In this document: positions 50,362-57,925 of the stretch, in pieces | How positions within the stretch are numbered: position 1 is the stretch's first letter | Layout: each line of letters starts with the position of its first letter | Source: an uncultured Oscillospiraceae bacterium | GTDB lineage: Bacteria; Bacillota; Clostridia; Oscillospirales; Oscillospiraceae | DNA length: 64,000 nucleotides | Assembly: GCA_910587785.1 (NCBI GenBank) | Contig: CAJUOA010000002.1 | Span: 51,892-115,891, forward strand | Direction of reading: 5' to 3' | The notes under the pieces: generated by a model | Databases searched by the model: none | What the model was told of the DNA's origin: nothing | Seen by the model: only the letters and a program-made list of their open reading frames with translations | Position numbers and translations under genes: made by a program

Positions 50362-50380
50362 GTTAAGTAATTTAATTAAC
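50362..50380 (+). promoter_or_regulatory. Near-perfect 19-bp palindrome, candidate MarR operator
   Basis: GTTAAGTAATTTAATTAAC is symmetrical except for one base pair. It lies 15 bp downstream of the -10 in the transcribed leader, where a repressor would block elongation. The neighbouring marR gene is the natural candidate. Confidence 0.6.
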
Positions 50381-50414
50381 CGGCAGAGTCGGATAAGAAA
50401 GGATGCGCAAAAAC

Positions 50415-51617
50415 ATGACCTATGATTTTGACCGGCCCGTAGACCGCAGAGGCACCTACTCTATGAAGTGGGACGGCCCGTCCCTGATGGAGAGCTTCTT
50501 CCCCGGCATCGGCGAGTGTGAGAAGGAGCCCCTCTGTGTGTTCACCGCGGACATGGACTTCCAGTGCGCCGAGTCCATCCGGGAGGAGCTCCAGAAGATC
50601 GTGGACCGGAACCTCTACGGCTACACCGGCCTTGCGCCCACCGCGGAGGTCTGCAAGCCCTATTACGACGCGGTGACGGGCTGGTTCAAGCGCCACTACG
50701 GCTGGGAGATCGACCCGGAGACCATCGTCTACACCCCCGGCACCGTCAACGCCGTGGACATCGCCATCAAGACCTTCTCCAAGGAGGGCGAGGGCGTGCT
50801 CATCAATCCCCCCATCTACGGGCCCTTCGCCATGTCTATCGAGGGCGCGGGGCGCAAGGTCGTGCGCAGCCCCCTCATCAACACCGGCGGGTATTACACC
50901 GTGGACTTCGCCGGCTTTGAGGAGAAGGCCAAGGACCCCAACACCAAGATCTTCATCCTCTGCAGCCCCCACAACCCCACGGGCCGCATCTGGACGCCCG
51001 AGGAGCTCAGGCGCATGTACGGCATCTGCACCGCCAACGGCGTGGTGGTGGTCACCGACGAGATCCACGGCGACCTCATCCGCAAGGGGGAGACCTTCCA
51101 CCCCATGGCCACGGTGGTGGACGGGAAGAACCTGGTCAGCTGCACCGCCGCCAACAAGACCTTCAACCTGGCGGACCTGAAGACCACCAACGTGGTCATC
51201 AGAGACCCGGAGATGCGCGCCCAGTACAGCAAGAGCCTGGGCTTCACCTTCCCCAACATCTTCACCATCGCCGCCACCATCGGGGCCTACAACGGCGGGC
51301 AGGAGTGGCTGGACCAGGTGCGGGACTACCTGGACGGCACCATTGACTGGGTGCTGGACTTCGTCAAGGAGAAGATGCCCCGGGTGAAGATCCGGCGGCC
51401 GGAGGGCACCTACGTGCTGTGGATGGACTTCCGGGGCTACGGCCTCACCCCCGACGAGGTCAATGACCGCATTCTCAAGAAGGCGGGCGTGGTCCTGGAG
51501 CGGGGCGAGATGTTCGACCAGGAGCTGGGCGCGGGCTTCCAGCGCATCTGCGTGCCCACCCAGCGGGCCGTCATCCAAGAGTGCTTCCGGCGGATGGAGG
51601 AAGTGTTTGAGCACTAA
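50415..51617 (+). CDS. PatB/MalY-type PLP enzyme, putative beta C-S lyase (first)
   Basis: A 400-residue fold-type I PLP enzyme of the MalY/PatB group, which cleaves cystathionine or S-conjugates of cysteine to pyruvate, ammonia and a thiol. Landmarks: FTADMDFQCAESI at the start, YGYTGLAPTAEVCKPYYDAV, ILCSPHNPTGRIWTPEEL, VVVTDEIHGDL, and the Schiff-base Lys in TAANKTFNLADL (near residue 240). ATG 50415 suits AAAGGA spacing better than ATG 50403. Followed by the DUF5058 gene across 117 bp of overlapping palindromes. Some members are plain aminotransferases, so the reaction is likely, not certain. Confidence 0.88.
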   Translation: MTYDFDRPVDRRGTYSMKWDGPSLMESFFPGIGECEKEPLCVFTADMDFQCAESIREELQKIVDRNLYGYTGLAPTAEVCKPYYDAVTGWFKRHYGWEIDPETIVYTPGTVNAVDIAIKTFSKEGEGVLINPPIYGPFAMSIEGAGRKVVRSPLINTGGYYTVDFAGFEEKAKDPNTKIFILCSPHNPTGRIWTPEELRRMYGICTANGVVVVTDEIHGDLIRKGETFHPMATVVDGKNLVSCTAANKTFNLADLKTTNVVIRDPEMRAQYSKSLGFTFPNIFTIAATIGAYNGGQEWLDQVRDYLDGTIDWVLDFVKEKMPRVKIRRPEGTYVLWMDFRGYGLTPDEVNDRILKKAGVVLERGEMFDQELGAGFQRICVPTQRAVIQECFRRMEEVFEH

Positions 51618-51630
51618 ATCAGTATCTCTT

Positions 51631-51676
51631 GGCTTCGCGGCCGGCCGCGAAGCCAGACCCTATAGGGTCTGGCTTC
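51631..51676 (+). repeat. Two overlapping perfect palindromes
   Basis: Palindrome 1, 24 bp (51631-51654), starts GGCTTCGCGGCC; palindrome 2, 28 bp (51649-51676), has arms GAAGCCAGACCC and GGGTCTGGCTTC around TATA. They share GAAGCC, so in RNA only one hairpin can form at a time. It lies between PatB and DUF5058 genes. Confidence 0.7.
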
Positions 51677-51734
51677 AAAGCTTCTGTGAGCCTCAGATAA
51701 GACAAATCTGTGTATGTAATGGAGGTAATTTTAC

Positions 51735-52454
51735 ATGGAAGCTATCAAAAACATGAACGGTACCCTGTGGATCTTCGCCATCATCCTGATCTGCCTGGTC
51801 CTGGCGCAGTCGTTCCTCTTCCTGCGCCTTGCCATGCGGTTCAACAGGAAGCATAAGCTGGTCAGCGACGAGGAGGTCAAGGAGGCCGTCAGCACCGGCG
51901 CTGTGGCCGCCATCGGCCCCTCCGTCAACTCCATCGTCATCGCCCTGAGCCTCATCGCCATGGTGGGCTCCGCCACCACCTTCATGCGCTGCGGCGTCAT
52001 CGGCGCTCCAGCCTGGGAGCTGATGATGGCCAACATCGCCTCCAGCAGCGCCGGCGTGACCCTGGGCAGTCCGGAATTCACAGAGGCCATCTTCACCTTC
52101 GCCATTTTCTGCATGGTCCTGGGCAGCGCCCCCTACTTCCTCAACACCATGATCATGCTCAAGCCCCTGGACAACATGGTGGAGAAGAGCAAGGCCAAGA
52201 AGGCCAAGGTCTCCTTTATGCCCTACCTCTCCAACAGCGCCATGTTCGGCCTTTTGGGCTACTCCGTGATGAGCAACCTGAATTCGATCTCTTCCGTGGC
52301 CGCGGTCCTCGCCTCCGGCGTGGCCTACGCCCTCTTTGACAAGCTGGCCAAGAAGCTGGACAACTCCATGCTGGGCAGCTTCAGCATGGCCGTGGCTATG
52401 ATCTTCGGGATGCTCTTCGGTCAGATCGTCAAGATGATGACCCCTGCCGCTTGA
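51735..52454 (+). CDS. DUF5058-family membrane protein
   Basis: A 239-residue membrane protein with about five to six TM helices: TLWIFAIILICLVLAQSFLFLRL, SVNSIVIALSLIAMVGSATTF, a conserved middle with GAPAWELMMANIASSSAGVTLG, then FTFAIFCMVLGSAPYFLNTMIML, and a C-terminal MLGSFSMAVAMIFGMLFGQIVKM. I recognise it as DUF5058; no function is established. It is followed at once by a second membrane protein, and the pair sits between PLP lyases and a dipeptidase, so a transport role for cysteine-containing peptides or amino acids is likely. AGGAGG-like GGAGG precedes the ATG. Confidence 0.82.
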   Translation: MEAIKNMNGTLWIFAIILICLVLAQSFLFLRLAMRFNRKHKLVSDEEVKEAVSTGAVAAIGPSVNSIVIALSLIAMVGSATTFMRCGVIGAPAWELMMANIASSSAGVTLGSPEFTEAIFTFAIFCMVLGSAPYFLNTMIMLKPLDNMVEKSKAKKAKVSFMPYLSNSAMFGLLGYSVMSNLNSISSVAAVLASGVAYALFDKLAKKLDNSMLGSFSMAVAMIFGMLFGQIVKMMTPAA

Positions 52455-52485
52455 TCCGGGATAAGAAGAATAGGAGGAAATGAAC

Positions 52486-53220
52486 ATGAACGAAAAGAAT
52501 ACGGCTGTCCAGACCCCGGAAGAGGATTACCGCATCGGCTTTATGCCCAAGGTCCACCGCATCGGACGGCTGACTATGGCCGTGGCCTTTGTCCTGAGCT
52601 TCCTGCCCGTGGCGTACTTCTACGTGGTCAAGGGGTACCAGGTGCCCATCAGTATGTATATCAGCGGCGCTATCGGCGTGGCCTCCATCGGCGTGGGCAT
52701 GTGGATCAGTGAGCCCGAGGCCTATTGGCCCGTTTTGGGCAGTGCCGGGACCTACATCGCCTACCTCTCCGGCAACGTGGGCGGGATGCGCTTCCCCGTG
52801 GCCACTGCCGTGCAGAAGAACGCCAACGCCGACATCACCACCCCCAAGGGGCAGGTGATCACTATCATCGGCATCGTGGCCTCCGTGGTGGCCAACCTGG
52901 TCATCCTGCTGGCCATCGTCCTGGCAGGCAACTGGATCCTCTCCATCCTGCCGGAGGCAGTGCTCTCCGCGTTCGGCTTCTGCGTGATCTCCATGATGGG
53001 CTCCATGATGGTGATGAACGTCTCCACCCGCGGCGGCCTCAAGAGCCTGCCCGGACAGCTTCCCTACATCATCTTTGGCGTTGTGATGTGGTACATCTGC
53101 AACAAGGTGCTCACCTCCCTGATGGCCTGGGGCATGGCCCTGGCCGTAGGCGGCGCGGTCCTCATCGGCTACTTCAAGTACCGCCGCGACCTTGCCAAGG
53201 CTGAGGCCGGGGACAAGTAA
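52486..53220 (+). CDS. Multi-TM membrane protein, partner of DUF5058
   Basis: A 244-residue protein with six or seven TM helices (LTMAVAFVLSFLPVAYFYVVK; MYISGAIGVASIGVGMWI; VITIIGIVASVVANLVILLAIVLA; VLSAFGFCVISMMGSMMVMNV; PYIIFGVVMWYICNKVL). A conserved soluble loop, SGNVGGMRFPVATAVQKNANADITTPKGQV, lies in the middle and could be substrate-binding. Of two ATGs the one at 52486 suits AGGAGG spacing. It starts 31 bp after DUF5058. I cannot assign a family beyond that neighbour relation; together they look like the two subunits of a secondary transporter or channel. Confidence 0.75.
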   Translation: MNEKNTAVQTPEEDYRIGFMPKVHRIGRLTMAVAFVLSFLPVAYFYVVKGYQVPISMYISGAIGVASIGVGMWISEPEAYWPVLGSAGTYIAYLSGNVGGMRFPVATAVQKNANADITTPKGQVITIIGIVASVVANLVILLAIVLAGNWILSILPEAVLSAFGFCVISMMGSMMVMNVSTRGGLKSLPGQLPYIIFGVVMWYICNKVLTSLMAWGMALAVGGAVLIGYFKYRRDLAKAEAGDK

Positions 53221-53234
53221 CAGACCAAATGCTC

Positions 53235-53272
53235 CGGAGACAGCCGCTGACATGTTTGTGCGGCTGTCTCCG
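53235..53272 (+). terminator. Stem-loop after the membrane-protein pair
   Basis: Perfect 13-bp arms CGGAGACAGCCGC and GCGGCTGTCTCCG with a 12-nt loop. No T-run follows, so it may partly terminate or protect RNA between the transporter pair and the dipeptidase. Confidence 0.6.
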
Positions 53273-53372
53273 TGTATCGAGCGAACTTCCCCTTGCAACT
53301 GCCCCTGGAACGTGCTAAAATGGGACACAGATCAGTTTAGTACCTTGACTACCGAAAGGAGAACAATCGAAA

Positions 53373-54362
53373 ATGATGCACAGTATCGACATGCACTGCG
53401 ACACTCTGATGGCTGCGGCCATGAAGAACGTGGAGGACCTGAGCAAAGCGGACCTCCGGGAGATGCCCGGCTGCTCCATCGACTTCAAGCGCCTGCACGA
53501 GGCCAGGGCCATGGCCCAGTGCTTCGCCATCTTCTTCCCGCCCCAGGAGGGGCTCCGGCAGCGCAGCGGCCTGACCGACGAGCAGTACCTGACGGCCTGC
53601 CACCAGGTCTTCACCCAGTCCCTGGAGCGCAATACGGACCTCATCCTTCAGGCCAGGAGCGCGGAGGATGTGCGGCGCAACTTCGCCGCCGGAAAGCCCT
53701 CCGCCATCCTCACCATCGAGGACAGCCGGGCCGTGGACGGCAAGCTGGAGAACATCAAGCGCTTCTACGACATGGGTGTGCGGGCCATGTCCCTGACCTG
53801 GAACGGGGCCAACTGCATCGGCTTCCCCAACTCCAAGGACCCGGAGCTGATGAACAAGGGCCTCACGGACTTCGGCAAAGAGGCCGTGGCGTACATGCAG
53901 GAGCTGGGCATCCTGGTGGACGTGAGCCACCTCTCTGACGGCGGGTTCTACGACGTTGCGAAGCTCTGCAGGAAGCCCTTCGTGGCAACCCACTCCAACT
54001 GCCGCGCCCTGAGCCCCCACCAGCGCAACCTCACCGACGAGATGCTCAAGATTCTCGGCGACAAGGGCGGCGTCACGGGCATCAACTTCTGCTCCAACTT
54101 CCTCGCCGCCGACATCTCCAGCGAGGAGTCCACGGCCAAGGACATGGCCGCCCATGCCCGCCACATGGCCGACAAGGGCGGCATGGACTGCGTGGCCCTG
54201 GGCAGCGACTTCGACGGCATCGGCAGCCACCTGGAGGTGGACAGCCCCCTGAAGATGGGCCTGCTGGAGGATGAGCTGAAGAAGGTGGGCTTCAACGAGG
54301 ACGAGATCGAGAAGATCGCCTATAAGAACGTCCTGCGGGTCATGGACGAGGCGATGAAGTGA
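53373..54362 (+). CDS. Membrane dipeptidase-like peptidase, M19 family
   Basis: A 329-residue M19 metallopeptidase (renal dipeptidase type). Zinc-site landmarks are DMHCDT (HxD, near residue 7), the bridging Glu in ILTIEDS, His in DVSHLS, ATHSNCRAL, and Asp in LGSDFDGIG. There is no signal peptide or anchor, so it is cytosolic. The mammalian enzyme hydrolyses Cys-Gly and leukotriene D4-type conjugates; bacterial ones take L-X-D/L-Y dipeptides. AAAGGAG lies upstream. With PatB-like lyases on both sides, cleavage of cysteinyl dipeptides is the natural reading. Confidence 0.9.
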   Translation: MMHSIDMHCDTLMAAAMKNVEDLSKADLREMPGCSIDFKRLHEARAMAQCFAIFFPPQEGLRQRSGLTDEQYLTACHQVFTQSLERNTDLILQARSAEDVRRNFAAGKPSAILTIEDSRAVDGKLENIKRFYDMGVRAMSLTWNGANCIGFPNSKDPELMNKGLTDFGKEAVAYMQELGILVDVSHLSDGGFYDVAKLCRKPFVATHSNCRALSPHQRNLTDEMLKILGDKGGVTGINFCSNFLAADISSEESTAKDMAAHARHMADKGGMDCVALGSDFDGIGSHLEVDSPLKMGLLEDELKKVGFNEDEIEKIAYKNVLRVMDEAMK

Positions 54363-54405
54363 TCGTTCCTCAAAGAAAAAGTATACAGATAGGAGAATTT
54401 TTGCC

Positions 54406-55617
54406 ATGAAATACGATTTTACCACCATTCTTGACCGCCGCGGCCACGACGCCATCTCCGTGGACGGCCTGGGCAAGATGCCCGGCTTCACCCCCGACGC
54501 CCCCAGGGAGGGCTTCGACCCCATCCCCATGTGGATCGCGGACATGAGCTTCCCCACCGCCCCCTCCATCGTGGAGGCCATGCGCGAGCGCCTCGACCAC
54601 CCCTGCTTCGGCTACTTCCAGCCCACGGACGCCTACTTTGACTCCATCATCAACTGGCACAAGGTGAGAAACGGCGTCCAGGGCCTCCTGCCGGAGCACA
54701 TCGGGTATGAGAACGGCGTCCTGGGCGGCGTGGTCTCCGCCCTGAACGTGGTCTGCTCCCGGGGCGACAAGGTCCTGGTCCACTCCCCCACCTACATCGG
54801 CTTCACCATGAGCCTGAAAAACAGCGGCTACGACATCGTCCACTCCCCCCTGCACCTGGATGAGAACAACGTCTGGCGCATGGACTTTGAGGACATGGAG
54901 AAGAAGCTCAGGGAGGGCAATATCCATGCGGCCATCATGTGCAATCCCCACAACCCCTGCGGAAGGGTCTGGGAGCGCTGGGAGCTGGAAAAGGCCATGG
55001 AGCTCTACAAGAAGTACGACGTGTACGTGGTCTCCGACGAGATCTGGAGCGACCTGATGATGAACGGACACAAGCACATCCCCACCCAGTCCGTGTCCGA
55101 GGACGCCCGTCAGCGCACCGCCGCCTTCTACGCCCCCAGCAAGACCTTCTCCCTGGCGGGCCTCATCGGGAGCTACCACATCGTCTACAACAAGTGGTGG
55201 CGGGACCGCATCAACAAGGAGAGCTCCCTGTGCCACTACAACAGCATGAACGTGCTGTCCATGCACGCCCTTGTGGGCGCCTACAAGCCGGAGGGGCAGG
55301 TGTGGCTGGACGAGCTCCTGGAGGTCCTCTCCGGCAACATCAACTACGCCTGCGACTACATCGAAAAGCACTTTGAGGGCGTCACCACCAGCAAGAGCGA
55401 GGCCACCTATATGCTCTTTGTGGACTGCACCGGGTGGTGCAAGGCCCATCACAGGACCATCGAGGAGCTGGAGAAGGCCTGCTGGGACGTGGGCGTGGCC
55501 CTCCAGGACGGCACCATGTTCCACGGCCCCTGCCACCTGCGCTTCAACCTGGCCGTGCCCTTCTCCCGGGTGCAGGACGCCTTTGAGCGCCTGGACAAGC
55601 ACGTCTTCAACGCCTGA
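54406..55617 (+). CDS. PatB/MalY-type PLP enzyme, putative beta C-S lyase (second)
   Basis: A 403-residue paralogue of the gene at 50.4-51.6 kb but only distantly alike. Landmarks: PIPMWIADMSFPTAPSIVEAM, PCFGYFQPTDAYFDSIINWH, MCNPHNPCGRVWERWEL, YVVSDEIWSDLM and the Lys of YAPSKTFSLAGLIGSYHIVY (near residue 240). The latter is closest to MalY/PatB. AGGAG before ATG 54406, 43 bp after the dipeptidase gene. Two different lyases in one locus suggest two conjugate classes or sequential steps. Confidence 0.88.
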   Translation: MKYDFTTILDRRGHDAISVDGLGKMPGFTPDAPREGFDPIPMWIADMSFPTAPSIVEAMRERLDHPCFGYFQPTDAYFDSIINWHKVRNGVQGLLPEHIGYENGVLGGVVSALNVVCSRGDKVLVHSPTYIGFTMSLKNSGYDIVHSPLHLDENNVWRMDFEDMEKKLREGNIHAAIMCNPHNPCGRVWERWELEKAMELYKKYDVYVVSDEIWSDLMMNGHKHIPTQSVSEDARQRTAAFYAPSKTFSLAGLIGSYHIVYNKWWRDRINKESSLCHYNSMNVLSMHALVGAYKPEGQVWLDELLEVLSGNINYACDYIEKHFEGVTTSKSEATYMLFVDCTGWCKAHHRTIEELEKACWDVGVALQDGTMFHGPCHLRFNLAVPFSRVQDAFERLDKHVFNA

Positions 55618-55634
55618 GACAAGGAGGACCTCCT

Positions 55635-56180
55635 ATGGCAAAGCTGACTGTCGGGGAGCTCATGCCGGATTTCACCTATGAGACTCCCTTTGCAAAGGAC
55701 CTGATTCTTTCGGAGACTGTGGGGCGGGCGAAGAAGACCGCCCTGCTGTTCCTGCGCTACTACGGATGCACCCTCTGTCAGTACGACATCCACCAGCTTC
55801 AGGCGCGCCATGGGGACCTGACCGCCCGCGGCGGGCAAGTGCTGGTGGTGCTCCAGTCCGACCCCAGGCGGCTGGCGGAGGAGCTCAAAACGCCGGAGGC
55901 CCTGCCCTTCCCCCTCATCTGCGATCCGGAGGGGAAGCTCTACAGGCAGTTCTCCATCGAGCCCGCCGCCAATAAGGCGCAGCTGGCGGATATGAAGGTC
56001 ATGGCCAAGATCGCCAAGGCCACCGCCGCCGGGTTCAAGCACGGCGCTTACGAGGGCGACGAGCTCCAGCTCCCCGCCGCCTTCGTCCTCACGCCGGAGC
56101 GGGAGCTCACCTATGTCCGCTACGCCAAGAGCGCCGGCGACATGCCGGAGGCGGAGGAACTGGCGGAGCTGCTGGCGTGA
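55635..56180 (+). CDS. Peroxiredoxin-like (AhpC/TSA) thioredoxin-fold protein
   Basis: A 181-residue redoxin. The N-terminus VGELMPDFTYETPFAKDL is peroxiredoxin-like; the active site is LRYYGCTLCQYD, a CxxC with peroxidatic Cys near residue 46, and the segment FPLICDPEGKLYRQFSI is typical of the AhpC/TSA family. No signal peptide. It starts 17 bp after the second PatB-like gene with AAGGAGG, so it is in the same operon. It might deal with thiols or disulfides released by the lyases. Confidence 0.85.
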   Translation: MAKLTVGELMPDFTYETPFAKDLILSETVGRAKKTALLFLRYYGCTLCQYDIHQLQARHGDLTARGGQVLVVLQSDPRRLAEELKTPEALPFPLICDPEGKLYRQFSIEPAANKAQLADMKVMAKIAKATAAGFKHGAYEGDELQLPAAFVLTPERELTYVRYAKSAGDMPEAEELAELLA

Positions 56181-56481
56181 CCTCATGCGCATAAGATGTC
56201 CGGCGGGAGGATACCCTCCCGCCGGACACCGCTTCGCTGATGACGGCGGCGACGGACTCTGCGATGTCTGCGGCGCTTCCCACTGGACCGGCGCAGTCCA
56301 GCGGCTGAAGCAGACCGGCAGGGGCATCTGCGGCAGTCATGGCCGCCGCTGGCCGCCCATGGAAATTTTCCTTCTTCATCTGCATAAAACACCCTGCGCC
56401 GGCGCACAATGTGGCTAGAGACGAGAGACGTCTCCACAACGACCGCCGGTCAGGCGGCAGGATGATGAAAGGAAGAGAATC
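56181..56481. other. 301-bp region between redoxin and M23 genes
   Basis: It begins with a terminator stem. Then a frame reads ADDGGDGLCDVCGASHWTG, reminiscent of the D-G-D-G-CDxCG motif in some secreted Clostridial proteins, but without start, ribosome site or stable frame. No promoter for the M23 gene is clear. Confidence 0.5.
56197..56228 (+). terminator. Terminator of the PatB/M19/redoxin operon
   Basis: Perfect 14-bp stem TGTCCGGCGGGAGG / CCTCCCGCCGGACA around ATAC; T-run absent. Confidence 0.65.
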
Positions 56482-57276
56482 ATGGACAACCGAGGAAAGC
56501 GGCAGGCTTCCTCCATCTTCGGCGGCATGGGCTTCTACATAGCCCTGCTCGTCTGCGTTCTCGCAGCCGGAGTGGTAGGCTATTTTGCCCTGCTGAACAA
56601 TGGAGAGACCCCCGAGACCCAACCCGACCTGGTAAGCCAGACAGCCCCCGTGGACCAGACCGACCCCGGCCCCGCCCAGAGCGTTGCCGCTCCGGAGGAG
56701 GAGCCCGCAGCGCCTGTGGGCTCGGACGTGCCCCTGGTGGTGGCCAAGGAGCCCACGATCAAGAAACCGGTGGTCAGGGAGCCGGAGAGCGAGCCGGCCT
56801 CCGCCCCCATCCCGGAGGACCCGGCCCCGGTGGTCCACCTGGAGGACATGCCGGCGGAGGAGGAGCCTGTCCAGGTGGTGTCCCCCCTGGACGGGGAGAC
56901 CATCGCGGTGTTCTCCGTGGACCAGCTGACCTATGACGCCACCCTGGGCGACTGGCGCACTCACGACGGCATCGACATCCGGGCCGAGGCGGGCACCGCC
57001 GTGCTGTCCGCCTCCGCGGGCACGGTCCTCTCCGTGGAGGAGGACGGCCGTCTGGGGGCTACGGTGGTCATCGACCACGGCAACGGCTATGTCACCACCT
57101 ACGCGAGCCTCCAGCCGGAGGTGTCGGTCCTGGCAGGGGACGCCGTGGACGCCGGGAGCATGATCGGTCTGGTGGGCAACACCTCCCTGACCGAGGCGGG
57201 CCTGGGAGCCCACCTCCACTTCAGCGTGGCCAAGGACGGGGAGATCATCGACCCGGCGGTGTATCTGGGAGAATAA
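56482..57276 (+). CDS. Membrane-anchored M23-family peptidase-like protein (SpoIIQ-like)
   Basis: A 264-residue protein: N-terminal TM anchor (MGFYIALLVCVLAAGVVGYFALL), a proline/glutamate-rich linker of about 100 residues, then an M23/LytM domain. The metal motif is complete: THDGIDIR (H...D) and AHLHFSV (HxH). The overall layout (anchor, linker, C-terminal LytM of about 110 residues) matches SpoIIQ of clostridial sporulators, where it docks with SpoIIIAH around the forespore, but wall hydrolases look alike. AAAGGAAG precedes the ATG. It is monocistronic. Confidence 0.87.
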   Translation: MDNRGKRQASSIFGGMGFYIALLVCVLAAGVVGYFALLNNGETPETQPDLVSQTAPVDQTDPGPAQSVAAPEEEPAAPVGSDVPLVVAKEPTIKKPVVREPESEPASAPIPEDPAPVVHLEDMPAEEEPVQVVSPLDGETIAVFSVDQLTYDATLGDWRTHDGIDIRAEAGTAVLSASAGTVLSVEEDGRLGATVVIDHGNGYVTTYASLQPEVSVLAGDAVDAGSMIGLVGNTSLTEAGLGAHLHFSVAKDGEIIDPAVYLGE

Positions 57277-57280
57277 AAGT

Positions 57281-57316
57281 GAGAGGGAGCCGTTTGGCTC
57301 CCTCTCAGCATTTTAT
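57281..57316 (+). terminator. Intrinsic terminator after the M23 gene
   Basis: GAGAGGGAGCC (57281-57291) and GGCTCCCTCTC (57296-57306), then AGCATTTTAT. Confidence 0.85.
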
Positions 57317-57330
57317 CTCTCAGCGGCTTT

Positions 57331-57366
57331 GCGGCCTGTTGGATATTCACCAGACAGGCCGCTTTT
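57331..57366 (+). terminator. Second stem-loop between convergent genes
   Basis: GCGGCCTGT (57331-57339) and ACAGGCCGC (57354-57362) followed by TTTTCG. Confidence 0.65.
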
Positions 57367-57377
57367 CGACTTCTATC

Positions 57378-57836
57378 TTATTTTAAGTCGGGGTGGCTGG
57401 TATACTGAGCCAGGGCTGCATCGCCATTGACGTCACCGCCGGATTCATATGCCTCGATCGTGATTTTGTAAGTGCCGGAACCAGCGGTGCGGGTGTAGAA
57501 GACTTTGGAGCTCTGGTCGTTGGCATTCACAGTCATCATGGAGACGTAGTTCGTATTGTACTTCGTGTCAGTACGGTACAGGTAGACTTTGACTTTCTCG
57601 TTGGTATCGTTTTGATGCCAGTAACGAATATAATTTCCGTTTGAGGATGTGGCAGAGTATTCGGGAGAAGTCCACGTGCCATTTGTGGAAATGGCTGTGT
57701 CAGTGAATATGCTGATGCCGCTGCTGGTGCCAGTGGTTTCAGAGGGTGCTGCCGGGGGTGTGCCGGTGGCAAATGCGGGAATTGCAAGAGCCGCCGTCAT
57801 CATGAGTGCGAGGGTGAGTGATAAGAGTTTTTTCAT
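57378..57836 (-). CDS. Small secreted protein of unknown family
   Basis: A 152-residue exported protein: signal peptide MKKLLSLTLALMMTAALAIPAFATG with a probable cleavage after AFA, a Thr/Ser/Pro-rich stretch, then a beta-rich domain (NGNYIRYWHQNDTNEKVKVYLYR, YVSMMTVNANDQSSKVFYTRTAGSGTYKITIEAYESGG). ATG 57836 has AAGGAG ten bases upstream. Base composition is lower in GC and codons are less biased than neighbours, which may indicate transfer or relaxed selection. The domain looks like a small immunoglobulin/jelly-roll-like sandwich; I do not recognise a family. Confidence 0.8.
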   Translation of the reverse strand: MKKLLSLTLALMMTAALAIPAFATGTPPAAPSETTGTSSGISIFTDTAISTNGTWTSPEYSATSSNGNYIRYWHQNDTNEKVKVYLYRTDTKYNTNYVSMMTVNANDQSSKVFYTRTAGSGTYKITIEAYESGGDVNGDAALAQYTSHPDLK

Positions 57837-57925
57837 TTTGTGATCTGCTCCTTTTCTTGCTGTAGTACAGAGCGGTTTTCCCATGCCCCCTTTTTGCAGA
57901 GGAACTACGGACCGCGCCCCAGCAC

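Larger units (their letters stand above)
50138..50414. other. 277-bp AT-rich regulatory region before the first PatB-like gene
   Basis: Unusually AT-rich for the window. In order it holds the MarR terminator, a pair of 9-bp arms ATTTTGTGA (50243-50251) and TCACAAAAT (50287-50295), an inner dyad CTAAAA...TTTTAG, the promoter and the 19-bp palindrome. No gene is seen. Confidence 0.65.

Noticed and set aside
56229..56418. Fragment ADDGGDGLCDVCG as part of a secreted cysteine-motif protein
   Set aside because: The frame lacks a start with ribosome site, begins within a terminator stem and degenerates quickly; too little to call a gene relic.
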